The position numbers and the translations under genes are program-made. A DNA stretch of 64,000 nucleotides. Origin: Klebsiella michiganensis. Lineage in GTDB: Bacteria > Pseudomonadota > Gammaproteobacteria > Enterobacterales > Enterobacteriaceae. The stretch is from contig CP011077.1 of the NCBI GenBank assembly GCA_000963575.1, positions 1,674,001 to 1,738,000 of the forward strand, read 5' to 3'. Shown here piece after piece: positions 8,180 through 16,688 of this stretch. How positions within the stretch are numbered: the stretch's first letter is position 1; every line of letters begins with the position of its first letter. Under the pieces are notes generated by a model, which saw only the letters and a program-made list of their open reading frames with translations, had not been told where the DNA came from and did no database searches.

Positions 8180-9406
8180 TTATTCCCCCGGAATTCGCAT
8201 TCGTTCGGCGGGCTGGCGCAGCGTCATCCATGAGTAAAGGGCGTTAAACAGCACCACGCTGGCGGTGACCAGGAATACGGTACGGAAGCCGTAGCTGGCG
8301 GAAACAGCGGCCCCGAGCAGCGGGCCGGTGACGTTACCAATATCGCGGAAAGACTGGTTGTAGCTGAAGATCCGGCCTGAGATTTGGTTGGAAGAGTTAT
8401 AGACCAGCAGCGTTTGCACGGCGGGGAGCAGCGCGCCGTCGGCGGCACCTAACAAGAAGCGCAAGATCCCGAGCTGCCACGGGTTCTGTACCAGCGACAT
8501 TGGGATGAGCAGCAGAACGGAGATCGTCAGCGCGCCAATCAGGATCTTTTCCGGGCCAATGCGATCGCCTAGCTTGCCGAGTCTTGGGGCGCTGATTAGC
8601 GCCGCTACGCCGGGCACGGAAGCAATCATTCCGCTAATAAACGCCAGATTGCTGACGTTGCCGGCCAGATCGCGCACGTAGAGCGTTAAAATCGGCGCGA
8701 TAGAGCCGGTGGCGACTTGTATGATCATCGTGGTGACAAACAGGCTCAGTACCAGGCGGGGATTTTTCAATGAGGTCAGCACCTGGCGGGCGTGCAGCAT
8801 GTCTTTTTTGGAAACCGGCGTGAACGACTCGCGAATAAAAAATAGCGTCATCACAAAGCAGATAAACAACACCAGCGAGGTGATAAAGAACACCGAGCGC
8901 AGCCCGTAGCTGTCCGCCATCAGGCCGCCCATCAGCGGGCCTAACAGCGCACCGCTGACCGCCCCGGTAGACAGCGTGCCGAGCGCCCAGCCGCTTTTAT
9001 GGCGCGGTATCTGGGTGGCTATCAGCGCGTTGGCATTGGGCACAAACCCACCGAGCAGGCCGAGCAGAGCCCGAAGCGCCAGAAATTGCCAAATGTTTTG
9101 CGCCAGACCCATCAGCAGCATCACGATAGACATGCCAAGCGCGGAACGCAGCAGCATGAGTTTTCGGCCTTTACGGTCGGCAAGCCCGCCCCAGAAAGGG
9201 GAGGCCACGGCAGAAAACAGGAAAGTAATGCTGAAGACCAGCCCGGACCACATGTTGAGCTGGCTGTGGCCGGTGACCCCGAGTTGTTCGACGTAGAGCG
9301 GGAGGAAGGGCATGACCAGGCTGAAGGCCGCGCCGGTCAGGAAGCAGCCAACCCAGACGACGGCCAGATTACGCTTCCAGTTGATAGTGCTGTCAGGGGG
9401 AGTCAT
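8180..9406 (-). CDS. mdtG: Multidrug efflux MFS transporter MdtG
   Basis: A 408-residue major facilitator protein with the same length as E. coli MdtG (YceE), a proton-driven inner-membrane exporter linked to fosfomycin and deoxycholate resistance. The first-loop motif G-G-L-A-D-R-K-G-R-K lies at about residues 75–84, and N-M-W-S-G-L-V-F-S-I-T-F-L-F-S-A-V-A-S-P precedes it. About twelve hydrophobic segments can be traced. In E. coli it belongs to the SoxS/MarA/Rob regulon; I did not find a clear marbox by eye. It marks the return to backbone DNA after the island. Confidence 0.96.
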   Translation of the reverse strand: MTPPDSTINWKRNLAVVWVGCFLTGAAFSLVMPFLPLYVEQLGVTGHSQLNMWSGLVFSITFLFSAVASPFWGGLADRKGRKLMLLRSALGMSIVMLLMGLAQNIWQFLALRALLGLLGGFVPNANALIATQIPRHKSGWALGTLSTGAVSGALLGPLMGGLMADSYGLRSVFFITSLVLFICFVMTLFFIRESFTPVSKKDMLHARQVLTSLKNPRLVLSLFVTTMIIQVATGSIAPILTLYVRDLAGNVSNLAFISGMIASVPGVAALISAPRLGKLGDRIGPEKILIGALTISVLLLIPMSLVQNPWQLGILRFLLGAADGALLPAVQTLLVYNSSNQISGRIFSYNQSFRDIGNVTGPLLGAAVSASYGFRTVFLVTASVVLFNALYSWMTLRQPAERMRIPGE

Positions 9407-9521
9407 ACCGCTCCGAAGTTGCCAGTGCCAAAGAAAAGAGAGGGAATTATTACTCTGCTAATTATGCGCCTGTTGGCATTGGGCTGGCAAATCAAAGGGC
9501 TTTTTCGATCAAACGATCGGC

Positions 9522-9548
9522 AAAAAAATAGCCGCCTGAAAAGGCGGC
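9522..9548 (-). terminator. Terminator after lpxL
   Basis: On the minus strand GCCGCCT-TTTC-AGGCGGC is followed by TATTTTTTTG, an intrinsic terminator just downstream of the lpxL stop and upstream of mdtG. Confidence 0.85.
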
Positions 9549-9557
9549 CTCTGAACG

Positions 9558-10481
9558 TTACTTGTAGCGGTCCGGCATCCCTTCCGGACGTGTCTTAAAG
9601 CGGCGATGCAGCCACATGTACTGCTCTGGCGCCATCAGGATGCACTTCTCGACGATTTTGTTCATCCAGCGCGCTGTTTCAGCCGGACTTTCAAGCGGCG
9701 GGTTCAACTCTGGCTCAATAATTGTCAGTTCGTAGCCTTTGCCGCCTGGCAGGCGACGGGGAACAAACGGCACGGCGCAGGCGCCGGAGAGTTTGGCTAG
9801 CGTATAGGTTCCCGTCGTGGTGGCCGCTTGTTCAACGGCAAAGAACGGTACAAACTCGCTGCCTCGCGGGCCGTAATCGTGGTCCGGGGCGTACCAGATG
9901 ATGTCGCCATTTTTAAGCGCGCGGATCATGCCTTTCAGATCTTTGCGGTCAATCATGCTCTTATTGGAACGCATGCGCCCCCAGGTCTGCAGCCAGTCCA
10001 GCAGCGGATTGTCGTTTGGGCGATAGACGCCTATGCCCGGGGTTTTGATCCCGAAAATGCGGGCGCCCAGCTCAAGCGTCAGGAAGTGAATGCCAATCAG
10101 CAGAATGCCCTGGCCCGTTTTTTCGATACCCTTAACGATGTCGACACCTTCGTAGTGGCACCACTTATTGATACGTTTAGTGGACCAGAACCAGGCCATG
10201 CCGGTCTCAATCAGCCCCATACCAACGGACTCGAAGTTGGCGACCACCATCTGTTCGCGTTTTTCCTCGCTCATCTCCGGGAAACAGAGCTCAAGGTTGC
10301 GATAGGCTATTTTCGCGCGACGTTTCATCAGGCGTTTTGCCAGCCGGCCTAGTCCGCAGCCAACGCGGTAAAGTACCGGGTAGGGGAGTTGTACAAGCAG
10401 GTATAAAAAGCCGATGCCCAGCCAGGTGAGCCAATAGCGCGGGTGCAGCAATGCACGAGAGAATTGCGGTAAGTTCGTCAT
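9558..10481 (-). CDS. lpxL: Kdo2-lipid IV(A) lauroyltransferase LpxL
   Basis: LpxL (HtrB) transfers laurate from acyl-ACP to Kdo2-lipid IV(A) in lipid A assembly at the inner membrane. The protein has 307 residues with one N-terminal membrane anchor and the acyltransferase signature G-I-H-F-L-T-L-E-L-G (H-x4-E). It ends L-H-R-R-F-K-T-R-P-E-G, as in E. coli. An upstream TTG at 10502 would extend it by seven residues; ATG at 10481 is chosen because it matches the known N-terminus M-T-N-L-P and AAAGG lies eight bases upstream. It is divergent from trhO. Confidence 0.97.
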   Translation of the reverse strand: MTNLPQFSRALLHPRYWLTWLGIGFLYLLVQLPYPVLYRVGCGLGRLAKRLMKRRAKIAYRNLELCFPEMSEEKREQMVVANFESVGMGLIETGMAWFWSTKRINKWCHYEGVDIVKGIEKTGQGILLIGIHFLTLELGARIFGIKTPGIGVYRPNDNPLLDWLQTWGRMRSNKSMIDRKDLKGMIRALKNGDIIWYAPDHDYGPRGSEFVPFFAVEQAATTTGTYTLAKLSGACAVPFVPRRLPGGKGYELTIIEPELNPPLESPAETARWMNKIVEKCILMAPEQYMWLHRRFKTRPEGMPDRYK

Positions 10482-10706
10482 GTAAAACCTTTGTGACGGC
10501 AATTGCCGGATCTTCTAATCATTCCATTGTGACATTTTTTGGCGCGGAGCCAAAATAAGCGGCGGCAGAGTGCCTGATATTTCATCGATTGTTGCCGCGA
10601 ATGCCGTTGAGTGAGGAAAATGTAGCGCAAAACGTGGGGATGTAAATAAGCGTTATTTGCTTTATGATGCAGCCCACTTTTTTTCCAACGATTGCGAGCG
10701 AACACC

Positions 10707-11759
10707 ATGCCAGTGTTACACAACCGCGTATCGAATGAGGAGCTGCGTGAGCGCATGCTTGCCGAAACCGAGCCGCGCACGACCATCTCATTCTACAAAT
10801 ATTTCAATATCGAAGCGCCACAGGCGACCCGCGATGCTCTGTATCAGCTGTTCCTGAGCCTCAACGTGTTTGGCCGCGTCTATCTGGCGCATGAAGGGAT
10901 CAACGCTCAGATTAGCGTCCCGGAAAGCCGCGTTGATGCCCTCCGGGAAGCGATTTACGCCTTCCATCCGGCATTAAATAATCTGCGCCTGAATATTGCG
11001 CTTGAAGATGACGGCAAATCCTTCTGGGTGCTGCGCATGAAAGTGCGTGACCGTATTGTGGCTGACGGTATTGACGATCCTACGTTCGATGCAAGTGACG
11101 TGGGTGAGTATCTGAAAGCTGCAGAAGTGAACGCCATGCTCGACGATCCGAGCGCGGTATTTATCGATATGCGTAACCATTACGAATATGAAGTGGGGCA
11201 TTTCGAGGACGCGGTGGAGATCCCGGCCGATACCTTCCGTGAACAGCTGCCGAAAGCCGTGGATATGATGCAGGATGACAAAGAGAAGAAAATTGTCATG
11301 TATTGCACCGGCGGCATTCGCTGTGAAAAAGCCAGCGCCTGGATGCGCCATAACGGCTTCAAAAACGTGTATCACATTGAGGGTGGGATCATTGAATATG
11401 CGCGCCGCGCGCGTGAACAAGGGCTGCCGGTGCGTTTCGTCGGAAAAAACTTTGTTTTCGATGAGCGCATGGGGGAGCGTATTTCTGACGATGTGATCGC
11501 CCATTGTCATCAGTGTGGAACGCCGTGCGACAGCCACACTAACTGCAAAAATGACGGCTGCCACTTGCTGTTTATTCAGTGCCCGGCCTGCGCAGAGAAA
11601 TTCTCAGGCTGCTGCAGTGAAGTTTGTCGCGATGAGCTGGCATTATCTCCTGAAGAGCAGCGCCGCCGCAGGGCTGGCCGCGAAAACGGGAATAAGATCT
11701 TTAATAAATCTCGCGGGATGCTGAATACCACGCTGGGTATTCCGGATCCGGAGAAGTAA
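10707..11759 (+). CDS. trhO: tRNA uridine-34 hydroxylase TrhO (YceA)
   Basis: TrhO, with 350 residues, carries out oxygen-dependent hydroxylation of U34 in several tRNAs, an early step towards cmo5U. It has an N-terminal ferredoxin-like domain and a rhodanese domain with the active loop M-Y-C-T-G-G-I-R-C-E-K (bases about 11299–11331). A cysteine-rich C-terminal region follows (C-H-Q-C-G-T-P-C-D-S-H-T-N-C and C-P-A-C). The start at 10707 gives the E. coli N-terminus M-P-V-L-H-N-R; the frame is open for five codons upstream. It converges with yceI across a shared terminator. Confidence 0.96.
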   Translation: MPVLHNRVSNEELRERMLAETEPRTTISFYKYFNIEAPQATRDALYQLFLSLNVFGRVYLAHEGINAQISVPESRVDALREAIYAFHPALNNLRLNIALEDDGKSFWVLRMKVRDRIVADGIDDPTFDASDVGEYLKAAEVNAMLDDPSAVFIDMRNHYEYEVGHFEDAVEIPADTFREQLPKAVDMMQDDKEKKIVMYCTGGIRCEKASAWMRHNGFKNVYHIEGGIIEYARRAREQGLPVRFVGKNFVFDERMGERISDDVIAHCHQCGTPCDSHTNCKNDGCHLLFIQCPACAEKFSGCCSEVCRDELALSPEEQRRRRAGRENGNKIFNKSRGMLNTTLGIPDPEK

Positions 11760-11765
11760 TAAAAT

Positions 11766-11798
11766 GCCCCCGGCTGACCGGGGGCGTTGTTTTTTTTA
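11766..11798. terminator. Terminator between trhO and yceI
   Basis: GCCCCCGG-CTGA-CCGGGGGC followed by GTTG and eight T residues, starting six bases after the trhO stop. On the other strand the stem is followed by ATTTTATTAC, so it may also end yceI transcripts. Confidence 0.85.
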
Positions 11799-12368
11799 CT
11801 GGCGTATGCCTTCGACAGAAATAATCAGGTCAACGTCCTGGGATGCCGGGCCCAGATCCTGGGTGATATTGAAGTCCTTCAGCTTGATTTTTCCTTCAGC
11901 TTCAAAGCCTGCCCGTACGCCCCCCCACGGATCGTTCCCCTGGCCAATCAGTTTAGCGTTCAGGGTGACCGGCTTCGTCACGCCGTTCAGCGTCAAGTTA
12001 CCGGTAATATCCAGCTTCTCACCGTCTTTCTTCACTTCCGTTGAGACGAAGGTGGCCTGCGGGAACTTAGTCACGTTGAGGTACTCTGCGCTACGCAGGT
12101 GTTTATCACGCTCGGCGTGATTGGTATCCACGCTGGTGGTATTGATGGTGACGTTGACTTTATCCGCCGCAGGGTTTGCCTCGTCGAAAGTAAAGGTTCC
12201 GTCAAAATCTCGGAAGGTGCCGTACAGCCAGCTATAGCCGAGATGCTGAATGCGGAAGTTCACAAACGCATGCTGACCCTGTTTATCAATTTTATAATCA
12301 GCGGCAACGGCAGAGCCGGTGGTGAATAACAGAGCACTTAAGGTGGCTCCCAGCAGGATTTTCTTCAT
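11796..12368 (-). CDS. yceI: YceI family periplasmic protein
   Basis: A 190-residue periplasmic lipocalin-like protein of the YceI family. It begins with a signal peptide (M-K-K-I-L-L-G … T-G-S-A-V-A-A-D) followed by the conserved D-Y-K-I-D-K-Q-G-Q-H-A-F-V-N-F, and it ends with I-S-V-E-G. YceI proteins bind isoprenoid-type lipids. In E. coli the protein is base- and osmotic-stress-inducible. ATG at 12368 is chosen over an in-frame ATG at 12383 because GGAG lies at the right distance and the signal peptide starts there. It follows yceJ closely (17-base gap), giving a yceJ–yceI operon. Confidence 0.95.
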   Translation of the reverse strand: MKKILLGATLSALLFTTGSAVAADYKIDKQGQHAFVNFRIQHLGYSWLYGTFRDFDGTFTFDEANPAADKVNVTINTTSVDTNHAERDKHLRSAEYLNVTKFPQATFVSTEVKKDGEKLDITGNLTLNGVTKPVTLNAKLIGQGNDPWGGVRAGFEAEGKIKLKDFNITQDLGPASQDVDLIISVEGIRQ

Positions 12369-12385
12369 TGTCTTACTCTCCATAG

Positions 12386-12940
12386 TTAACGGGGGGCTTT
12401 CCCCAGCATGCGTTTGAGGGTGTCATCTTTATCCAAAAAATGGTGCTTCAGGGCTGCGAGGGCGTGTAGCAGGGAAACTATTACCACTGTCCACGCCAGC
12501 CAGAGATGAATTGTCCCGGCAAAGTCGGCCTGGACCCCGAAATCCGTCAGAGTGGCAGGCACATCAAACCAGCCAAATACGCTAATAGGTTTTCCGTCAG
12601 CCGTTGAAATCAGATACCCGCTCAGCAAAATGCCGAACAATAATACATACAGCAAAATATGTGCGATAAGTGCACTGATGCGCGTCAGGCGTGAATAGCT
12701 TTTTAACGGTGGCGGCGGAGGGGAAATAAAACGCCAGAGGATACGGATAACCAGAACGGACATTAACAATATGCCGATGCTTTTATGTATCTCAGGGGCT
12801 TTATGATACCAGATGTCGTAATAGCCTAGCGTGACCATCCACAGTCCGAGCGCAAACATGCCGTAAACCGTGGCGGCGACCAGCCAGTGGAGCAGAACCG
12901 AAAAATGTCCATAGCGTTCGGATGAGTTTCGCCATTGCAT
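12386..12940 (-). CDS. yceJ: Cytochrome b561 family protein YceJ
   Basis: A 184-residue four-helix membrane cytochrome b561. Helices lie at about 13–36, 50–70, 87–107 and 142–165, with candidate haem-ligand histidines in the first (L-L-H-W-L-V), second (P-E-I-H-K-S-I-G) and last (L-L-H-A-L-A-A-L-K-H-H) helix regions. A proline run occurs between helices two and three. It is the first gene of the yceJI pair; a redox partnership with YceI has been suggested from this linkage but is not established. Confidence 0.93.
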   Translation of the reverse strand: MQWRNSSERYGHFSVLLHWLVAATVYGMFALGLWMVTLGYYDIWYHKAPEIHKSIGILLMSVLVIRILWRFISPPPPPLKSYSRLTRISALIAHILLYVLLFGILLSGYLISTADGKPISVFGWFDVPATLTDFGVQADFAGTIHLWLAWTVVIVSLLHALAALKHHFLDKDDTLKRMLGKAPR

Positions 12941-13202
12941 ATTTGTGCGTCCATGAGTCTTCTAAAGAAGTTAAAACATAGGCGTACTGTTAACAGCAGA
13001 TCAACATAAATATTCTTATTTCGAAATATATTTATTGTATATCTGTTTTTTTGAATAACACTTGCATAATGCATTCAATATAGTCGAATGAATATGGTTT
13101 TTTGGTTGGAAGGAATATAAATTGGCGGTTAATTATTTGTCGTAAAACTATATTTAATTAATTTTTCGTCAGTATTTGTCAATATAGCATACGCCTGAGT
13201 AA

Positions 13203-13316
13203 TTAAAAGAAATAGATATAAGCCAGATCGAGCAGCGCAAGAATTGCCCAGAGAATAAGATACAGAATAAAATGTGTGCGGATATTGTTGGTTAAAAATT
13301 GAATAAACCGAATCAT
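13203..13316 (-). CDS. yceO: Small membrane protein YceO
   Basis: A 37-residue protein M-I-R-F-I-Q-F-L-T-N-N-I-R then one hydrophobic segment of about 20 residues ending L-A-Y-I-Y-F-F. It occupies the position of yceO between yceJ and solA and shares N-N-I-R, L-Y-L-x-L-W and the Y-x-F-F-like end with what I recall of E. coli YceO (46 residues). ATG at 13316 has GGGG about six bases upstream; longer in-frame starts lack support. Function unknown. Confidence 0.75.
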   Translation of the reverse strand: MIRFIQFLTNNIRTHFILYLILWAILALLDLAYIYFF

Positions 13317-13362
13317 GATTGCCCCGCAGAAAAGTGGCGGAAGTGCCCGCCACCTGGGGATT

Positions 13363-14484
13363 CTACGCCGTTTTGAAGCGAGAAAGTACGAATGGAGATA
13401 AATCAAAGGCGGGTTTTTGACCCAGCGCAAACTGGCAGGCGATTTCGCCTAAAACGGAGGCGAATTTAAACCCGTGCCCGCTCAGCCCCGTGATGATCAG
13501 GGTGTTGTCGTGGCCGGGGAGGGTATCAATGATGAAGTCTTCATCCGGTGAATTGTCATAGGTACAGGCTTTGCCGTGCAGGCAACAGCCGATGCCGGGT
13601 AAAAATTCGCGCAGGAAAGGAAAGACTTCAGACCCATCGCTGGCGACGGCGCCAAAGGGTTTGCGCTGCTCGGGCGAGTCAATCACCTGCCCGCCGTTGT
13701 GCTTGCCCAGTTTCAGTTCGTTGTCTTCCGCCGGGAAACCGTAATACTGATCGCCGTTGGGTGTTTCTGCGGTAAACGCCGGGAATTTGTTGTTCTCGCT
13801 GTAGCGGCCATCGGCCTGGTGCCAGGCAAAGATTTTGCGTACCGACGTGACCGGCAGGTCAGGCAGCAGTTTGGTGACCCAGGTACCCGCGCTGACCAGC
13901 AGCTTACTCCCGTGATATTCACCTTCTTCGGTCACGACCGTCACGCCGTCGTCGCCGTGGCGGATTGCCGTCACCTTGCAGTTAAAAAGCTGGGCGCAGC
14001 CACCCTGTTTAGCAAGGTTGATGTAGGTCTCGATGGCGAGCTCACTTCTCAATACCCCGGAGTCCGTCTCAAACAGGCCTACGTAGTTTTCAGGCACCGC
14101 AATCTCCGGCCAGCGGGCGGTAATGGCGGCGGCGTCCAGCGTTTCAACCGGCAGGGAAAATTTCTCTGCGCTGGAGGCGACATTGCGAATAAACGGAGAA
14201 TCAGCCGGCCCCAGGTTAATGACCCCGGTGCGATGGAAGAGCTTCTCGCCGCTGGCCTCGGCTAGGGCATCCCACAGCTTTTGCGCGCGCAAGACCAGCG
14301 GAACATATTTTTCACCTTCGCCATAGGCATGGCGCATCAGGCGGGTATCGCCGTGGTGGCTGCCCTGGTCGTGAGGCGGGTGGCCGCTGTCGATCATCAG
14401 TACCTTCAGGCCCGAGTGTGTTGCATAGCAGCCTGCGGCGGCACCGACGGAGCCGCTGCCGACAATGATGAGGTCGTAGTTCAT
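13363..14484 (-). CDS. solA: N-methyl-L-tryptophan oxidase
   Basis: A 373-residue flavoprotein of the monomeric sarcosine oxidase type (SolA/MTOX), which oxidatively demethylates N-methyl amino acids, giving formaldehyde and hydrogen peroxide. The FAD-binding G-S-G-S-V-G-A-A-A-G is at residues 9–18 and the H-G-D-T-R-L-M-R-H-A-Y-G-E-G motif follows. The cysteine that binds FAD covalently is in G-K-A-C-T-Y-D-N-S-P-D-E-D-F. The frame is open 20 codons upstream; 14484 matches the E. coli start M-x-Y-D-L-I-I. Cytosolic. Confidence 0.96.
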   Translation of the reverse strand: MNYDLIIVGSGSVGAAAGCYATHSGLKVLMIDSGHPPHDQGSHHGDTRLMRHAYGEGEKYVPLVLRAQKLWDALAEASGEKLFHRTGVINLGPADSPFIRNVASSAEKFSLPVETLDAAAITARWPEIAVPENYVGLFETDSGVLRSELAIETYINLAKQGGCAQLFNCKVTAIRHGDDGVTVVTEEGEYHGSKLLVSAGTWVTKLLPDLPVTSVRKIFAWHQADGRYSENNKFPAFTAETPNGDQYYGFPAEDNELKLGKHNGGQVIDSPEQRKPFGAVASDGSEVFPFLREFLPGIGCCLHGKACTYDNSPDEDFIIDTLPGHDNTLIITGLSGHGFKFASVLGEIACQFALGQKPAFDLSPFVLSRFKTA

Positions 14485-14561
14485 AAGCTTTTCTCTGTGG
14501 AAAATTATCTGTAGCAGGGTAATTAATTCACCGGAGCGATGCAATTAACGGCGTCGCTTAA

Positions 14562-14588
14562 AATAAAAAAGGCACCCCGCTGGGTGCC
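14562..14588 (-). terminator. Terminator after bssS
   Basis: On the minus strand GGCACCC-AGCG-GGGTGCC is followed by TTTTTTATTTT, a strong intrinsic terminator downstream of bssS. Confidence 0.85.
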
Positions 14589-14613
14589 TGTGGCCATTGT
14601 TAAGCATGTGTCG

Positions 14614-14868
14614 TCAATGCTTGCGATAATCGCTTTCCTGGTAATCACTGGATTCAATTTTGGCTATCCCGGCCTCAAGGATGGAAATAAATTGCCGGGC
14701 GACATCGGTGGTCAGCCAGAGCGTCTGGCCTATCTCGGTTTCATCGTGCTTCTGATTATTGGATGTCAGGTAATGCAGGCGCAGCATCATGGCGTCGTAG
14801 CTGTCGACGGTGCTGATGTCCCATCCGACGAGGGGATGAGTCTGAATAACATCACTATTTTTTTCCAT
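14614..14868 (-). CDS. bssS: Biofilm regulator BssS
   Basis: An 84-residue protein matching E. coli BssS (84 residues): M-E-K-N-S-D-V-I-Q-T-H-P-L-V-G-W-D-I-S-T-V-D-S-Y-D-A at the start and T-L-W-L-T-T-D-V-A-R-Q-F-I-S-I-L-E-A-G-I in the second half. In E. coli it influences biofilm formation through indole and AI-2 signalling; the molecular activity is unknown. An extra in-frame ATG lies one codon upstream. It sits between solA and dinI as in E. coli. Confidence 0.95.
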   Translation of the reverse strand: MEKNSDVIQTHPLVGWDISTVDSYDAMMLRLHYLTSNNQKHDETEIGQTLWLTTDVARQFISILEAGIAKIESSDYQESDYRKH

Positions 14869-15111
14869 CATAACCCCTTTTATACGTGTTTAAAGACAAC
14901 GGCTAGTGAGGTTCATGCGTGATTTATCGTGAAGCGACTTAAGTATATCAATACTACGGCCTTCATGGGGATGAAATAATCACCTGGTAACAATTTTTCC
15001 GCATTATTCAGGAAAAGCGAACAATAAATCGACAGACTATTCTGGCGTTATCGAAAAGAAGGGTAAGAAAGACTTTAGTGGCGTTTAAAAAATAATCAGG
15101 TAAACGAGGGG
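14869..15111. other. bssS upstream region, no gene seen
   Basis: Non-coding DNA between the dinI terminator and bssS. It must contain the bssS promoter. I see no further ORF or structured element that I can support. Confidence 0.4.
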
Positions 15112-15113
15112 AA

Positions 15114-15139
15114 TAAAAAAACCGGATGGCGACACCCGG
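15114..15139 (-). terminator. Terminator after dinI
   Basis: On the minus strand CCGGGTG-TCGC-CATCCGG (one G·U pair) is followed by TTTTTTT: an intrinsic terminator 29 bases beyond the dinI stop. Confidence 0.8.
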
Positions 15140-15167
15140 CAAAAAAGTACCAACATAATTGAGGGTA

Positions 15168-15413
15168 TTAGTCGGCAGAGAACCAATCGTCAGCGCTTTC
15201 CCAGGTCTCCTGGAGTATCTCGCTGATTCGCGTTTTGTCTTCTTTGGCGCCGCCCAGCACGGAAAGATTGTTGCCGGATGCATAACGTACCTGCACCTCA
15301 CTGCTGGTGTCGGGAAAATGTTGATTGATACGGCGGGAAAGCTCACTGGCAAGGGCGTCGATAGCCCCGGGTGGCAACGGTGTGGTTTTGGCTATAGTCA
15401 CTTCAATACGCAT
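15168..15413 (-). CDS. dinI: DNA damage-inducible protein DinI
   Basis: An 81-residue protein, the same length as E. coli DinI, which binds RecA filaments and modulates SOS coprotease activity and recombination. It starts M-R-I-E-V-T-I-A-K-T and ends I-S-E-I-L-Q-E-T-W-E-S-A-D-D-W-F, the conserved acidic helix that contacts RecA. ATG at 15413 matches the known N-terminus; upstream in-frame starts overlap the LexA operator and are rejected. SOS-regulated by the operator at 15433–15452. Confidence 0.97.
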   Translation of the reverse strand: MRIEVTIAKTTPLPPGAIDALASELSRRINQHFPDTSSEVQVRYASGNNLSVLGGAKEDKTRISEILQETWESADDWFSAD

Positions 15414-15432
15414 AACGACCCCCTGTACAATA

Positions 15433-15452
15433 TACTGGATATTTATACAGGT
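15433..15452 (-). promoter_or_regulatory. LexA operator (SOS box) of dinI
   Basis: TACTGGATATTTATACAGGT matches the TACTGT-N8-ACAGTA consensus, with the CTG…CAG core intact, about 20 bases before the dinI ATG. It is where LexA sits in E. coli dinI. Confidence 0.9.
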
Positions 15453-15488
15453 TAAATATCCGGTAAGCAACAGGGGGCGTTGAAAAAT

Positions 15489-16535
15489 TTAGCCTTTAAC
15501 CGACCAGACGACTTCTTCACCCGCCAGGAACGGCACGATGCTGTCGTCACCGGCTTCAATCAGCTCTGGCATTTTCTCTGCCACACGAACCAGCTCGATG
15601 TGCTCTTCATTGACCGGCAGGCCGTAGAAGCGCGGGCCGTTCAGTGACGTGAAAGCTTCAAAATGCTGCAGCGCATTCATCTCTTCAAATACCGTTGCAT
15701 AGGCACCCAGCGCGGACGGCGCGTTGAAGCACCCGGCGCAGCCGCAGCTGGCTTCTTTGCGATGACGGGCGTGTGGCGCAGAGTCGGTACCAAGGAACAC
15801 GCGCTCACAGCCGCTGGCCACCAGTTCGCGCAGTGCCTCCTGGTGGACGCTGCGTTTCAGGATGGGCAGGCAGTAAAGATGCGGACGAATCCCGCCCACC
15901 AGCATGTGGTTGCGGTTAAACATCAGGTGCTGAGGCGTGATGGTCGCGCCAATCAGCGAGTTGCCTTCTTTCACATACTGGGCGGCATCTTTGGTGGTGA
16001 TATGTTCAAACACCACTTTCAGCTCAGGCAACTGGCGGCGCAGAGGCTCCATGACGGTTTCAATGAAGCGTGCTTCGCGATCGAAAATATCGATGTCAGC
16101 ATGGGTGACTTCGCCGTGCACCAGCAGCGGCATGCCAATTTTCTGCATACGTTCAAGCACTGGCAGGATCGCCGCGGTGCTGGTCACGCCGTGAGCGGAG
16201 TTGGTCGTCGCATTGGCGGGGTAAAGCTTGGCGGCGGTAAATACCCCTGCATTGAAACCGCGCTCTATTTCGTTGGGATCAAGAGTGTCGGTCAGGTAGC
16301 AGGTCATCAGTGGTTCGAACTTTTGCCCGGCCGGGACCGCATCAAGAATACGCTGGCGATAAGCGATAGCGGCGTCCACGCTGGTGACAGGAGGCACAAG
16401 ATTGGGCATGACAATCGCACGGCCATAGGTCTGGCTGGTGTATGGCACCACGGTTTTCAGCATCTCACCGTCACGAAGGTGAATATGCCAGTCATCTGGG
16501 CGGCGGATTTTTAATACCTGAGGTAATGCGGTCAT
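15489..16535 (-). CDS. pyrC: Dihydroorotase
   Basis: PyrC, with 348 residues as in E. coli, interconverts carbamoyl-aspartate and dihydroorotate in pyrimidine synthesis. The zinc ligands H-I-H-L-R-D-G (about 16–22), the carbamylated-lysine segment A-A-K-L-Y-P-A-N-A-T-T-N (about 101–112), L-V-H-G-E-V, F-E-H-I-T-T and the catalytic L-G-T-D-S-A-P-H (about 249–256) are all present. ATG at 16535 is used; a TTG directly upstream is an artefact. The short leader with GGAGCAC just before the start resembles the E. coli pyrC leader that controls translation through start-site switching. Confidence 0.97.
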   Translation of the reverse strand: MTALPQVLKIRRPDDWHIHLRDGEMLKTVVPYTSQTYGRAIVMPNLVPPVTSVDAAIAYRQRILDAVPAGQKFEPLMTCYLTDTLDPNEIERGFNAGVFTAAKLYPANATTNSAHGVTSTAAILPVLERMQKIGMPLLVHGEVTHADIDIFDREARFIETVMEPLRRQLPELKVVFEHITTKDAAQYVKEGNSLIGATITPQHLMFNRNHMLVGGIRPHLYCLPILKRSVHQEALRELVASGCERVFLGTDSAPHARHRKEASCGCAGCFNAPSALGAYATVFEEMNALQHFEAFTSLNGPRFYGLPVNEEHIELVRVAEKMPELIEAGDDSIVPFLAGEEVVWSVKG

Positions 16536-16601
16536 CAATGTGCTCCGGCGTGAGAGGGAAATCAGTCATCAAGGGCTGGTTTTATGCCGGGCACTAAGGA
16601 T

Positions 16602-16618
16602 AAGGGGAAACGTTATCG
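16602..16618 (-). promoter_or_regulatory. Putative PurR operator of pyrC
   Basis: The stretch AGGGGAAACGTTATCGT resembles the PurR palindrome (ACGCAAACGTTTGCGT type) with the central AACGTT intact, about 70 bases upstream of pyrC, where PurR acts in E. coli. The outer positions are imperfect. Confidence 0.5.
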
Positions 16619-16653
16619 TTTGCACCCCTTATGTTGCAGATGTTGTGCAAAAC

Positions 16654-16680
16654 CCTCAGAGCAGAAAAATGGCTCTGAGG
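16654..16680 (-). terminator. Terminator after yceB
   Basis: A perfect nine-base stem (CCTCAGAGC / GCTCTGAGG) with a nine-base loop, followed on the minus strand by GTTTTG, eight bases after the yceB stop. It separates yceB from pyrC. Confidence 0.75.
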
Positions 16681-16688
16681 GGGCGGGG